64,000 nt of DNA from Calvatia gigantea (taxonomy: Eukaryota > Basidiomycota > Agaricomycetes > Agaricales > Lycoperdaceae), in contig JACAAK010000002.1 of assembly GCA_025093985.1 (NCBI GenBank), forward strand, positions 62,001 through 126,000. Reading direction: 5' to 3'. The translations under genes and the position numbers were made by a program. The notes under the pieces were generated by a model. It was not told where the DNA came from and searched no databases. It saw only the letters and a list, made by a program, of their open reading frames with translations. Of this stretch, positions 1 to 12,552 are shown piece by piece; position 1 is the first letter of the stretch, and each line of letters begins with the position of its first letter.

Positions 1-1976
1 ACAACCACGCTTCCTAAACAAATATCCATCCTTCTTCAATTAATGATGGGGAAGACTTCACGCACCAGCATACAACGCCACGCCCCTAAAGCTCCCCGTT
101 TTCGCATTAATAGCCCCCGAGATCGGTGGGCCCGCAAGCGCACCCAGGGCAGTGATAGTCATGTACATACCATTCCTTCGCCCGACGTCTTCTTCCCCAC
201 CAAAATTCATAATAGGGTTAGATATAAGGGAGACGTACGTTCGGGAGGAGAAGCCATAGAGGAGAGTCACGACGATTAGGGAAGCGGTGGAGTGTGCGAA
301 AGGCCAAGCATAGGTGAGGACTCCTGCAAGAAAGGTGAATGGAATCATTACGTTCAGAGGCCCTGCGCAGGAATGTGGATTATTACGTTGGACGTGGCAT
401 GCAGGTGGGAGGGAGGAGGGGCACACCTATGTGATCTGCGAGGACGCCTGCCGCCCATCGACCAAAGGCTGAACTTGCGTTGGCAAAGGAAACGAAATAA
501 AAGGCAAGTTTCGATGTACTACCAAGTTGTGTCGCACTCACGTTGACGTAAGTCAACACTACATGGACATAAGATCGTGGTTTTCAGTTTAAAATTCAGA
601 GTGGAGGTAAATATAAACGGACGTGTATAGAGGCCCAGGAAGTTTGCGAAGGAGGACATGCCGTAGACTGTATATGGGGCTGATTTAAATGCAGCAAGGT
701 TGAGCAAGCCACCTTTAACGTGCACGGGAGGTAGTCGCGGCTTCATTGTCTATAGGTGATTGTTAGCTGGCACCGGCATTTCCGAGTACACAATGTGAGC
801 AAACCAGATAGCACATCCCCAGAACCACAAGCAGAACAGACCCAATAATCCTCATTGTCCATGGAAACCTGAAGCGGAAATCCAACTTGAATTCATCCGA
901 ACAGGTTAAAAGGACAATCCTCGTACCCAACACGAGGTATCAAATTCTTCGCTGCAATAGGAAGAATCGTCCCACCGAGAGAGGACCCGATAGCCCTATA
1001 CCCCAATGCACGACCCCTTTTCTTCTTAAACCAATGTGAAATTATTGGGTTGCAGGGGCCAAAAATCCCCCCACATGCAAGCTGCAAGATATCCCCCCCT
1101 GTCAGTGAAGCTCGAACGAAGGGAAAATTCGGTATGCGCGCACCCCTGTGGCAATGTCTTGACATAGAACAAATTGCCAGTATTTTGTACATTGTGCCGT
1201 GAGGAACGTAGCAACTACGAGAAGCATGCAGGAAGAGAGGAAAACAACACGGAAATAGCCTAGGTCGAAAAGGCGACCGACGACTAACCCAGGGAAGAAT
1301 ATTAGGGCATACTTGAGTCAAGATCAGGGAACCGGTGGGCAGGCGAGCATGCCAGACGCACCTGAATCGAACCTATCCATGCACTAATGTGCACAACGCA
1401 GTCTGCTATCGGTGCAAGGGAGGTAAGAGTGCGTACATTGTTGAAGGGGAATATTCTTTGAGAAGTGTGTCTTGATAGTATGCTTGAAAGATCTATCGTT
1501 TGAATGAGTCCTATTACATCCGCAGTGTAAACCGGGAGGAGACATACGCCCCATGAGTTCACATAACCAAGCCTGGTCTCGCGCGAGTATGCACTGTCAA
1601 CTCTGATGCTCAATGGAATGAAAACTCACGTAGCGAAACAGTTACATGTTGCCTAAGTGACACCAATCGTCAGCAGTAAAAGTCACAGTTACAGAATGAC
1701 ATACGCCAAAAACAACAAGCCAAGCTTTCAATCCACCATCCGGAAAGTCACCACGGGCGTGACCTCCTCTTCATTCACCTCCTTTTCCTGCTCTCCAACC
1801 GTAGTGCCACCACCTGTTCCTGACCCCTTTCTCGCGTTGGAAGACCGTTTTCCTGGCGTGCCATCAGAACGAATGGCGTCCCCAACCTCATTCTTTGCTC
1901 CAGAAGACAAGGACGAGGAAGAAGACGGCATTTTATTTGCTTCGATTATTCCTCCGTTTGAGGACATGATAGACAT
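1..1976 (-). CDS. MFS transporter, monocarboxylate-porter-like, partial at left edge
   Basis: Plasma-membrane MFS permease of the fungal monocarboxylate-transporter (MCT/SLC16-like) type. The proposed start at 1976 gives an acidic, Ser-rich cytosolic tail leading into GGLKAWLVVFGV near 1700-1735, which matches the first-helix entry of the paralogue at 3629 (GGPRAWLVVLGV). Further blocks on the minus strand are SHWFKKKRGRALGYRAIGSSLGG (about 980-1050), the segment ending FANFLGLYTRPF (about 610-750) and EEDVGRRNGMYM followed by GALAGPPISGAIN (about 105-220). The final exon appears to start near 13 and leaves the window, so the C-terminus is missing. Blocks lie in several frames; some jumps are introns, others look like frameshifts, so exon borders are not fixed. 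Substrate unknown. Divergent from its paralogue, suggesting a local duplication. Confidence 0.6.
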
Positions 1977-3628
1977 GACGCCGACGCCTTAGAGGGATTT
2001 GCTAAATAATTTCTCCGTCATCCAGTATACAGGGGGGTAGAAAGCTTCTGGACAGACTTGGTGTGGACTGGAAGAGAATTGCCCTTGGGTATTCGTGCCT
2101 ACTACTTGCTACCGCCCGCCTTGGAAGGGGAAATTCAAGCACAACTGGTGCAGAATTCCGAGAACCGAACACTCCGGCGAAACAACTTCTGACCGCTCAG
2201 ATTCGGAAGGTGGTATTCGGTTGGGAACGCAAGATCCAACGCTAGTTGTTCGGTACTCAAACTTGCGAGCACTACTTGGTACTAGTAGTCTAATACTGAG
2301 TTCCAGTGACTCACTCTTGTGGTGGATGACCTCGTAACTCTCTGCGGGTAAACTGTGTCGCTGGTGCTTGGAAGAGGTTATGCCGCAAGAGGATGCAAGG
2401 TATCGGCCTGGAAGTCGTTAGTCGTAGTCCGTGGACACCGCGCGGTCCGCACGGGAAGAAATTGGCTCTCACCTTTATACCCCTGTGCGAGCATATTTAA
2501 GCGGTCCAAATTTAACTTGAAAACGAGTTTTGTAGGTGAAACGTGGCCTATGCGACATGTAATGTCCTAGATTTGAGGTGGTGTTGCCCTAGCACGGAGA
2601 ACCTAGCATTTAAAGCCACCAGTATTTTTTGTCGGGACTGTAACATCCTGGACGCTGTGGTGTGGTCGTGCCTGCAATGCCGGTGAATCTGATGATGGGA
2701 GTTGTTACAAGGGAGGTGGCAAGCACCCACGACCAAACGCTAGAATCCAATCTCCGAACCCGAAATTACAAGGCGCGTTCGATCTCGACCCATCTCTACC
2801 GCTGTTCCATCGGGGAAAGCCCTGCCAGTATCAAAGGAGAAAGAAAGAGAAAAGACACAGGCACCCTGAATAACCTCCGAGTGACCCAGAGTCCACGGTG
2901 CTACTAGATGCTAAAAGAATGAAAGAAAAATATTCTGAGCTCAACAGAGGCTGCGTAATGGCGTAACGTCCGGTGCGATATGTACTGTAGCTAACCCCAT
3001 CCATATGGGACGTATGGGTACCCAGCCCATGGCAATCAAAGAAGGGAAAAACCAAACTCGGAGCATGAGCGTCCTACTTATCCAGTTGGCGCTGTCTCCT
3101 GATTGGTGTGTCACATCACATTAGTGTCATACCAGCCAACCGAAGTTCCCATTCTACAAACAGTGTCACGCTTCCCCCAATGAATGCGACAATTTCGGCA
3201 GCTCCCAGTTTGTGTTCCAGTCCGCGGAATATTTAAAAGTTGGACTGTTTTCAAAATTCAAATGATCAATAATACCAACCTTCATGCAGATTGGGAGAAG
3301 GAAAGGTGGTGAACGCCAACCAGGGGGTGGCACCAACCGAGAGTGAAACATAGTATGCCAAAATCAATACTCTGCAACAACACCAGTGATCTCCTTCAAG
3401 TTGTTTTCTCAATATCTACCCAGGAAACATGCACAGAACACCTTCAACGGTGGGGCTACTCATTTTGGTACATCCACTTTCCTCGGTGTTACTCAAATTC
3501 GGACATATTTCCCGACGGCTCGGACCGGCTCTTGCGGTAAGCCATAAGTTATTTCCATCAGTCCTTTAATACCCTGGCACGCGCTTTTCATTGAAAGTCC
3601 CGGCAGGTGACCTCCCACCCCCTTTGCA
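1977..3628. other. intergenic region between divergent MFS genes
   Basis: About 1.65 kb between the two divergent transporter starts. Small open frames exist on both strands but none shows a recognisable domain or basidiomycete exon structure. It presumably holds both promoters; no specific regulatory site could be assigned. Confidence 0.4.
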
Positions 3629-5557
3629 ATGCCACCGTCCACCCACACCGTTTCTGACTCAGCCTACCCACCCATGACCTTGGATCCCACTGAAAAGCCT
3701 CAATCATCTTCCAGTTCCGATGAGAAGGACATCGAGGTTGATGTGGCCAAGATTGGGGACACACAACCAGGAACAGACATTGCTGATCATGACGACTACC
3801 CCGATGGCGGTCCAAGAGCTTGGTTGGTCGTACTTGGGGTATGTGGTGGACTGGGTTTTATTGTGGTGCAACCGCTCATGCCTATATTGTTCTTGAAAGA
3901 CCATGTTCTGTGCATTTTCAACGTAAGTCAAACCTTTTTCCTCCTTTATAGCTCTTTCTAACAGCTTTGTAGTTTCGGACTTGTAAATGCGTGGGGTGTA
4001 AGTTCAGTCGTTGTGAAAATCACTGCGTGGCCCCTAAGTCCGCAACAGGCTTTTCAATCTTACTACGAAACGCAATTGTTGAAGACTTCTTCGCCCTCCA
4101 AAATGTAAGGTGAGAGCCACTTGCTCGTCAAAATCTGCTCATTTTCTCCTAAGTGCTTGGATCGGTTCTACCCAGGTAAGCAATTTTAGATCTCATAGAA
4201 GTTCTGCTAAGTCTCCTAGTATGCTCTCATATTCCTCCCAGGACAAGTGACGGGCAGATTATTTGACCTGGGCCACCTCAAAATTCCTTTCCTTTCTGGA
4301 AGTGTGATCCTCGTCGTTGCAACATTTGTAACTGCTCATTGCCAAAAGTATTGGCATTTCTTACTGTGTCAAGGGATTACTGTGGGAGGAAGTACTTTGG
4401 ATCTGGGTTACCCCAAATTTTGGCTGACTTTGCTTCCAGTTGGCTTGTGGAATGTGCTTCGGGTCGACGTGGAGCGTAATTGGCCATTGGTTCAAGAAAA
4501 GGCGGGGTGTTGCGACCAGTATTATGGCGGTCGGATCCTCCATTGGAGGAACTTTCTTTCCAATTGTGACTCGTCGACTCATCAGAATCATTGGGTAGGC
4601 AACAAACCCCCAAACGATGCGTTTTCGAAGACACGTTGATTATTTAGTTTCCCCTGGACGATGCGCGTCATAGGCTTCATCCTGATATTCACACTTGGGA
4701 TCTCAAATGTCGTCCTTGCTCGGCGACTGCCACCAAAGAACATACCAGGAGGGCTTTTCAACTTCAAAGTCTTCACAATGCCCGCGTTTACGATATATTG
4801 TGTTGCCAATATGGTTGCATTTCTTGGAATATATACCGGCACGTCAACCCTTTGATTTCAACCGAGCAGCAATCTCATTCTGAACAGTCCTGACGTTTAT
4901 CGACGTCGCCGCCATCAATGTAGGCGTCTCTGAAGATTTCTCATTCTATCTGGTCAGCTTTGCGAACGCAGGCTCGGGCTTTGGCCGGCTCGTGACTGGT
5001 GTGATGGTTGATAAATTTGGTAGGTTTTTCAGCGCATATTTTGGTATACAAGCCTAAAGGCGATATTGACGAGGCCCCATCAACGTGATAACACCCATGA
5101 CCATTGCGGTGGCAATTATGACATTTATATGGCCATACGCTACGAGCAAAAACTCATTAATTGCTGTGGCGATTATTTATGGGTAAGCCCCTGGATCACC
5201 GTTCCGAGTAATTCTGAGTTGCCTTTGTTAGATTCGCCTCTTCCGCTTATGTCTCTGCGTTCATCATACCGCTATATAGCATGGGTGTGATCGAGGATGT
5301 TGGTCGCCGAATGGGCACGGTGATGGTTTTCGTTGCATTAGGCGCCATTGCAGGTCCTCCAATATCTGGTGCTATCAACACCACAGCTGGAGGCACTAAA
5401 TTTGTGAGCTATTACGCAGGTGTGAATTTGTTTCATTGCTTTCCACCACCAATAAACAAGCCAACGTGTAATTTCAGGAAGCACCATCCTTTTTGCACTG
5501 CTGCTGATGCTGATTGTTCGGCACCTAATACTGAAAAAACTTTGGGGAAAATTCTGA
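3629..5557 (+). CDS. MFS transporter, monocarboxylate-porter-like, with apparent frameshifts
   Basis: Proton-coupled or facilitative monocarboxylate-type MFS permease by family; substrate cannot be told from sequence. The ATG at 3629 starts a Ser/Asp-rich cytosolic tail and then GGPRAWLVVLGVCGGLGFIV. Downstream exons carry YALIFLPGQVTGRLFDLG (about 4220-4270), HWFKKRRGVATSIMAVGSS (about 4485-4540), a helix with FTIYCVANMVAFLGIYTG, FANAGSGFGRLVTGVMVDKF (about 4960-5020), GVIEDVGRRMGTVMVF and GAIAGPPISGAINT (about 5284-5380). The last exon ends in a hydrophobic helix and LILKKLWGKF before TGA at 5557. The frame breaks near 4380-4400 inside a conserved helix, with no plausible intron there, so one or more small indels are likely. 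Paralogue of the divergent gene ending at 1976. Confidence 0.65.
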
Positions 5558-8500
5558 GGAGGCCCAGTTAGATCAATTGATAGAAGCATCATTCCATTTG
5601 TCATGACCCATAGTATTTCATCAGCTCGAAGGGACAACGGCATTCCGCTCATCATGTCGTCCCGATTGCCACCTTTGAGCAATCATACGTTCGGCGGAGT
5701 CCTGTAGAGTAAGCTATTTATAGATCACATGCCTCTCCCATATCCTTCTGCCAAACGCCACTACTGACATAACCCGTAGAGTAAACTTGAGATGGGATGG
5801 ACAAAAAAAGGATCTTGGTGCCCTTCATCGGTGTGCCACCATCAGGCCTTGAGGGACTCTTCTAGGCTCATCAAGGTCGGTACTTTCTCTTGCCAGATTC
5901 TCAGACGCACTGCCTCGCTGGGGAGGGTTACCAGCGTACGATCACATCGACAATCATTGTACTATATCAGTGACAGGGAGGCCAGACTGAACAGCGCATC
6001 TAGGAAGGGGATAACCTTGCCTCGTTAATTGCCGGATGATCCGGCTTCGGCTTAGTACTCCACGCCCTGGTATAGCCCCACTGCATTGCTAAAACAATTG
6101 TGACGCGACAATAGTATGTAGTACAACGGCTTCAGTTCCGTGGTAAATCCAGGACGGTTCTTAGGCTCTTTCATATCCGTGGAGATCCATGGCTGTTTCG
6201 AGGACATCTTTAGAGTGGGGGGCCGATTATACCCCTTTGAGGCGGCTATATTTTCCAGATCTATGCTCATGCTTCATATAAATGGGTGGCGCGGTGCTTC
6301 CTGAGATATTTGAAGCTTGCGTGATTAACATCAAACACCTGTCCCATCCGAAGGTTGTGGTTGAACTGCGGTCCAAACGCATTTCGACCTACGAGTCTTC
6401 TACCTAATACCCCTTCACTTGCCTGACCCACGTAATGATGTCAGCTCATGATAGGGGTAAGGTCACAGGGTGAACGGAATCACAAAACAATAATAATTCA
6501 TTACTGCATCAGATTCAATGGGATCTGGCCAGAGTCCTGATGCGGCGTCACACCATGATGCAACACTCGCCAATGCAAGTTTATGGGTCTATAGATAGGA
6601 AAAGACTCACGGCATATGGCCAGAACACCATTCCAGGGACGTGCACAGCCAGGGAAGCCAGACCATATGGGCGGGGCCAATAAATAAATCGGTCCCATGT
6701 TCTGGGAGTTCCATGAAGTAAGGTATGATGTTGATAATCAGGTATATTTGAAAACGCGAAAATAGGTGCGGAATCTGACACCACCACTTGGCCGAACTTT
6801 GATCCCCCTTAGTGGGAGATTACTTTCTTTGTCCTTAATGTTCCGTCCCTCGCGGAACGTGTGTTGCGCACAAATTCCCTGGAAAATGCTGGGCGGGTAA
6901 ATGCTTGGAGTCGGTCGGAGCCTTGATTTATAGAGTTCTGTCCAAATATTTGACCGGCGCATGGATCATTTCGGGAAGATAATGGATGATACAGGAGATC
7001 AAGTCGGCCTGTAAGACTATCTCAAGCATTCTACCGAAACACCAGTTCACTTGGGATGTATACATCGCTAGAGATCCGTTTCGGAAAAATGCAAGTTTGG
7101 GCGGCGGATAACAGACGTTCTGATTCAACAAGAAAGACTCTGACTCTTGCTTTACCATATCATCATCCAGTTTCCGAAGGCTCGGCCAGCAAACCGTGAC
7201 GCCCGTTGACAGTCTATTTCTGATATCATTCTTCCAAATGTCCACGGGTCAACGGATGCGAGATTCAATACTTTGCGGGGACAGTGGGAATGGGTAGAAT
7301 AGTTTCAGACGGATAACAAGCGAGTGTGTGGCAATTATCGTGGTGCACTGGGCTTCACACGGCTTACTCAATCGTTCAAGGCTGCGAGCGAAATTACGAG
7401 AAAATAATAGTAGACGGTTGGATTTTTGGTCGGCTGCGTGGTCCGGGTGTCCCAGAATAAATATCGGTAATTCAGAGTCGGATTCCTGGTTTCATCAGAC
7501 GTCGAAAGTCTGAAATATCTATCTACGGTACTTAAGGAAGCGTGCAAGTTGTAAGAGTAAGCAGGTTTGACTATCCATGAGAGGTGTTCCCGCCTTGGAC
7601 TCCGCACGATCTACTTTGAGAAGGTTGATGGGTAAAGATCGAGGTTGGCGCGGAGACTGCACAGCATAGGTGGCGTATTGATTAAAGCAGAGAGCCCTGG
7701 GCGAAGTGCTCGTGTTTCACCGCGGTTCCGACTGATGACGGTGCGTCAGAGTGAGTACAAGAAAGCATTTTAGTATGTATCAACAGTCTTTTACACCATA
7801 AACCGCGCAACGTTTCATGTTCGGTACGTTCTGTCAGTCGTACATTTGATCTTGACAGCCCAAAGCTGAAGGGCAGCAGCAATCAGAAACACTCCCAATT
7901 GAAACCTGTCGAATGTCTGACTGGCGTTTTCGTCCCTTCAACGGAACAGAATACCAGCCCGAAGTTAATCCACGGGCGAAGGCGGACCTGGTCTCCCAAT
8001 GCCGTGGAGGTCGCAAGGTTTGCCTTCTAAATTTATTGAGTCGGTCGGGACCGTTCTCAAACCTAATACGCCATCGACGGGTTGAGTGTCTCCAGTCACC
8101 AGGCCCATGAAATCCTTTGGCCTGGTTCGCGGGTCCCTAATAATAATTGAAAAGAGGATATTTGGTCCAGACGCCTAACCGTAACCACAGGCGTAGACAT
8201 AATATTGGCCTATTTTTAGTCAGGCTATGATACCAGTTGTGAGGCAACAATCAACATCATCAAACGTCACTTAGACATATACTTCAGCCCAGAGGCGAGC
8301 CAGGGAGGGTTGATGCATTTATGATTCATTAACAAAGCCCTGTGCAGGTATCTTCTGACTTTGGCGGCACCGAAAACTGGTAGCTGTGGTGCGTCCCTCA
8401 AGTTTGAGCAGGTTTGAGTCAGCGATCAGGCGGGGTGTGAAATTTTTCGGGAATAGCCGTTGCTAGTCTGCAGGTAAAAAATGTTCTGCGACCATCGTTT

Positions 8501-8603
8501 AGCCCACCATCAACACCTTTCTGACCATCTCTACACATCCACCGTATATTTCTTTCTTGAGTGCAGTTGAATCGACCCTTGAGACACCGATAAACAGTAA
8601 TTC
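5558..8603. other. 3-kb stretch without recognisable gene
   Basis: Only short open frames occur on both strands. The longest, 105 codons on the minus strand at 6928-7245, plus neighbours at 6501-6962, show no family motif I recognise and could be remnants of one decayed gene. The last 150 bp before eIF4A are pyrimidine-rich, as expected of a fungal housekeeping promoter or leader. Confidence 0.4.
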
Positions 8604-10237
8604 ATGTCAGCGTGCGTATGTCCGTAGTATTCTGCTATCTGTCAGTCTCATGTGTTACATCCGACTCTAGAGAAGAATTCCAAGATGTTGCCGAAAGCGA
8701 GATCGAGTCCAACTGGGACCAGGTCGTCGATAAGTGAGTGCGATGGCCTGTGGTGGATCCCAGGGATATCCGAACTAAAATACTCCTTCGTGCATCACAG
8801 CTTCGATAACATGGACTTGAAGCCAGAGCTTCTCCGCGGTATCTATGCCTATGGGCGAGTATACCTGATCGTCTCTGTGTACTTGGTATTAAATTCAATA
8901 TATCCAGTTTTGAACGCCCATCTGCCATCCAGCAACGTGCCATCGTTCCTGTCGTTAAAGGGCACGACGTCATCGCACAGGCTCAGTCGGGCACCGGCAA
9001 GACCGCTACTTTCTCTATTTCCATCCTCCAACAAGTAAGCCGTCGAAGGATCCCAGTCTGCACCGAAATTGACCGGGTTAATTAGCTCGACATGAATATC
9101 AAGGGCACCCAAGCCCTGATTCTTGCCCCAACGCGCGAGCTTGCCCAACAAATTCAAAAGGTTGTGATCGCACTCGGCGATTACATGAATATCGAATGTC
9201 ACGCTTGCGTCGGGGGTACTAATGTCCGTGAAGACATGGCTAAGCTCCAGGAGGGCGTGCATGTTGTCGTCGGAACCCCCGGTCGTGTTTATGATATGAT
9301 TAATCGTCGGGCCCTGAGGACTGACAACATCAAAATCTTCTGCTTGGACGAAGCGGATGAAATGTTGTCCCGTGGTTTTAAGGACCAGATTTACGAGGGT
9401 AAGTGACTAGTAACGTCAGATCAGAGCAACAATAGTCTGACGTCACCCAAGTTTTCCAACTTCTCCCCCAGGACACTCAAGTCGTTCTCCTCTCCGCTAC
9501 CATGCCCGCCGATGTCTTGGAAGTCACCAAAAAGTTTATGCGCGACCCTGTCCGCATTCTCGTGAAGAAGGATGAGTTGACCCTTGAAGGTATCAAGCAA
9601 TTTTACATCGCCGTCGAAAAGGAAGAATGGAAGTTGGATACCCTTTGTGATCTTTACGAGACAGTCACAATCACCCAAGCCGTCATCTTCTGCAACACCA
9701 GGCGGAAAGTTGACTGGTTGACAGAGAAGATGCACTCTCGCGAGTTCACAGTGTCAGCCATGGTAAGTGGGATGATGGATATGGATGACGTTTCCTTATG
9801 ATTCTCCACAGCACGGCGACATGGAGCAGAAGCAACGAGAAATCTTGATGAAGGAGTTCCGGTCTGGATCATCTCGTGTTCTCATCACGACGGACTTGCT
9901 TGCCCGTGGCATCGATGTTCAACAAGTCTCCCTCGTCATCAACTATGACCTCCCGACCAATCGTGAGAACTACATCCACCGTATTGGTCGTGGTGGCCGC
10001 TTCGGGCGTAAGGGTGTTGCGATCAACTTCGTCACGAACGAGGACGTCAGGATGCTGCGGGATATCGAACGTTAGTTTGATTATTGACTCACACTGTTGC
10101 TGATGCTCATTCTTATGGGTCATCAGAATTCTACAACACTCAAATTGACGAAATGCCTTTAAATGTCGCGTGCGTTTCCGCTTTTGATGTACCCGTACCA
10201 GGAAATGCTAATGGTTCACCCTAGCGATCTCATCTAA
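8604..10237 (+). CDS. TIF1: eIF4A, ATP-dependent DEAD-box RNA helicase (translation initiation)
   Basis: Cytoplasmic DEAD-box helicase of the eIF4F cap-binding complex, unwinding 5' leaders during 40S recruitment. I resolve nine exons: 8604-8611, 8671-8733, 8801-8854, 8908-9034, 9086-9398, 9452-9762, 9812-10070, 10127-10169 and 10225-10237. They total 1,191 nt and encode 396 residues, the normal eIF4A length, with no frameshift. All motifs are intact: Q motif [10 protein letters not shown], Walker [25 protein letters not shown] (about residue 170), [16 protein letters not shown] and [13 protein letters not shown]. The start was chosen because ATG-TCA-GC splices in frame onto the acidic N-terminal exon. 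Two oddities are the 8-nt first coding exon and a third intron whose donor at 8855 is GC, not GT. The chief residual doubt is the small end exons. Confidence 0.95.
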
Positions 10238-11634
10238 TGATCTTTTCCGAGTCTTTGGACTGGCATCGACTTTCCGTTCCTCTTATGTTTTCTTCATGCT
10301 TATGTTCTGATTTTGACGAACCGACATCATGTCCTTCCACATCTTCTCCGTATGATACATACCACAAAAGGTGCCTCACCACGACTAGTCTAACGCTTCG
10401 GTTTTGTTTTCGCCTAGTAATAACTTGTAGAATGTGTTAGGAGTGTAGTGGATATACATGGATTCGGTCACCCGACGCCTTCGATTATCTCCCGGATCAT
10501 TGAAGGTTGGAAAGATGATAAGGTCCCTGTTTCATCTGATGAAGTTCTTGCGGCGTTAGGAGAGTAGAAGCTACAAAAGTAGGTGGGAAAGGCATTCATG
10601 CGGGCACGCCATTCGAAGGCATTGAATTGATGGAACCTCTCAAGAGTCTTTGATGTATGAGCCCAGCAGTTGGGAGCCAGAAATCCGGGTTAAAGGCGTC
10701 CTTCCGCGCAAGGCTGCATTCCCTTACATGAGTAATGCTGAGACAGTCACCCCGTTGGAAGGTTGTGGTAAAGATAGCGTGGGTTTCCCCGACAGAATGC
10801 ACAGCATCGTCTCCATCAAGCGGGTGCACAGGATTACCCCAACTACCCCTGCCGCTTCGGGTAACGGCAGCAGGTCTTAGCATTCGGTGCACCGCATCAA
10901 AGTCAAATATGCCTGGGGCTGAGCATTCTCGGTTGCTCGTATACATATTTCAACACTCATCGGAGTGCCTATCTGGCGCGCGATTGGTCAGATCTTTGGT
11001 TCCGGCTCGAAGTCGGGTCCTTCCAAATCGTCCAATGATATTTTTGCACTGGGCCCTGGCCAGATCCTCGCATCCGTTCCGCTGCTATTTTCCATCAATT
11101 GACGCAAAAGCCGACATGCCCAAAACCGGTGCTATTTGCCAAACATGATCACCTTCGGTTCATGGCGTAATTCCGTAGGCGAGAGGCTACTAAAAGAGCG
11201 ACCGTTGGAAGTTTGATCGTCAGGTCAATCCCTCAACACCCGTCAACTCTCCCCCGTCTCCCTACCCTCAGACTGTGGTGAGACAAACCGACCCTGTGTT
11301 GTGTCAGGTTGGCTGTAACACTACACTTCGAACACCGACAGACAGGGCGCTCGACCATTCAAATACCCATCGACCCTTGCTCGCATCAATCACCCATCTT
11401 GTTCCCACATCTGTTCGACCAGAGCTTCAACTCCCCTTCCACCCGGATACCCATCCTGCCGCGCAGCTTCCCCTTCTGACAAAATCACCATCACCTATTA
11501 GCTAGGTGCCTGATACTACTTCTTGCACTACCTGTCTTCCTTGTTCCCCGACTCGAACATTTCCTACCACCCAAAAGGAGTCTTTGCACGGGCCATCACA
11601 AACCGCTTGATTTCTCGAGCGCCAATACAGCATC
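10238..11634. other. intergenic region with an orphan exon-like fragment
   Basis: It holds the eIF4A 3' flank and the long pyrimidine-rich leader of the phosphatase (about 11200-11634). Around 10442-10567 an open stretch after a plausible splice acceptor reads like a protein C-terminus, with RIIEGWKDDKVPVSSDEV just before a TAG stop at about 10565. I do not recognise its family. It could be an exon remnant or chance. No other coding signal was seen. Confidence 0.35.
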
Positions 11635-12552
11635 ATGGTGAGTGGGGTTCTTTGTATTTGTGACCTATTCATGGCTCCGAGAATGTTTGATTCTTCGAGT
11701 CTTCCGGGAATGGATTCACGCCCTCTTGGCCGGGTGTGTCGACCACTTTAACCCACCTCATCACCTTCTCATCTTTTGGTTTCCCTGAAGCGCATTTGGC
11801 TTCGCTCCGATTTTACAGCCTTATTTAACCACTTCCACATCAGCCCATCATTACGCTTTTGTATAAAGAACACCAGTACTGAATATGTTTCTTTACTTGT
11901 CTAGCCAGCGGCATACCCCACACACTACGCTCACCAATACGCTGCTCAACCCAATATGTCTTACCATCGTGGTGGGCAATACGCACAATGGTCGCTAACG
12001 CCAAGCAACGGTGCCCCTGACCCTTCAAACAACCCACCTCCTTCCGCATCCCCATTTTCGCCGACATATACCAACCAACCATCCCGTAATGCGTCAGAGA
12101 TTATACCCAGACTCTACATCTCTGACCTCTCCTTCGCGGAGAACCCCGTCTGTCTCGCACAGTACAAAATCACCCACATCCTGTCCACCTTACCTGACAA
12201 GATCTTTCAGCCGCCTTCAACACTCCTTCCAGCACAACCTATACGCCTTCAGGTGCGGGTGGAGGATCTCCCATTCGCCGAACTTGCCGCCCATCTCCCA
12301 ACGACAACGATGTGGATTAAAGACGCTTTGACGAGAGATCCTCAGGCTCGAGTCCTCGTTCATTGTGTAGAAGGAATTAGCAGAAGCGTCAGCGTTGTGG
12401 CCGCATTTCTAATGGCCCAGTACAACTGGACGCCTGCAGAGGCCGTGCAGTATATCAAAAGCAAGCGGCGAGTCGCCGAACCTAACTTCGGGTTCGTCCA
12501 GCAATTGCATGAATATGCCAGAGTATCGCTAGGCAGGACCCAGACAAGCTAA
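11635..12552 (+). CDS. dual-specificity protein phosphatase (atypical DSP)
   Basis: Cysteine-dependent dual-specificity phosphatase, dephosphorylating Tyr and Ser/Thr residues by family; substrate unknown. The catalytic loop HCVEGISRS has the nucleophile at about C155 and a candidate general acid at D122 in VEDLPFAEL; the recognition segment YIKSKRRVAEPNFGF follows. The first about 60 residues are Pro/Ser/Asn-rich and probably disordered. An in-frame ATG at 11956 would suffice, but I prefer a start at 11635: ATG followed directly by a GT donor (11638), acceptor ending at 11904, and then 17 in-frame codons up to the internal ATG. The first coding exon is then the start codon alone, and the protein is 216 residues. 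The single large downstream exon has no frameshift. A long C/T-rich leader precedes it. Confidence 0.85.

Noticed and set aside
6501..7245. Minus-strand frames as a possible membrane acyltransferase remnant
   Set aside because: Some Trp/Pro/Tyr-rich segments looked suggestive, but no catalytic motif or consistent exon order could be found.
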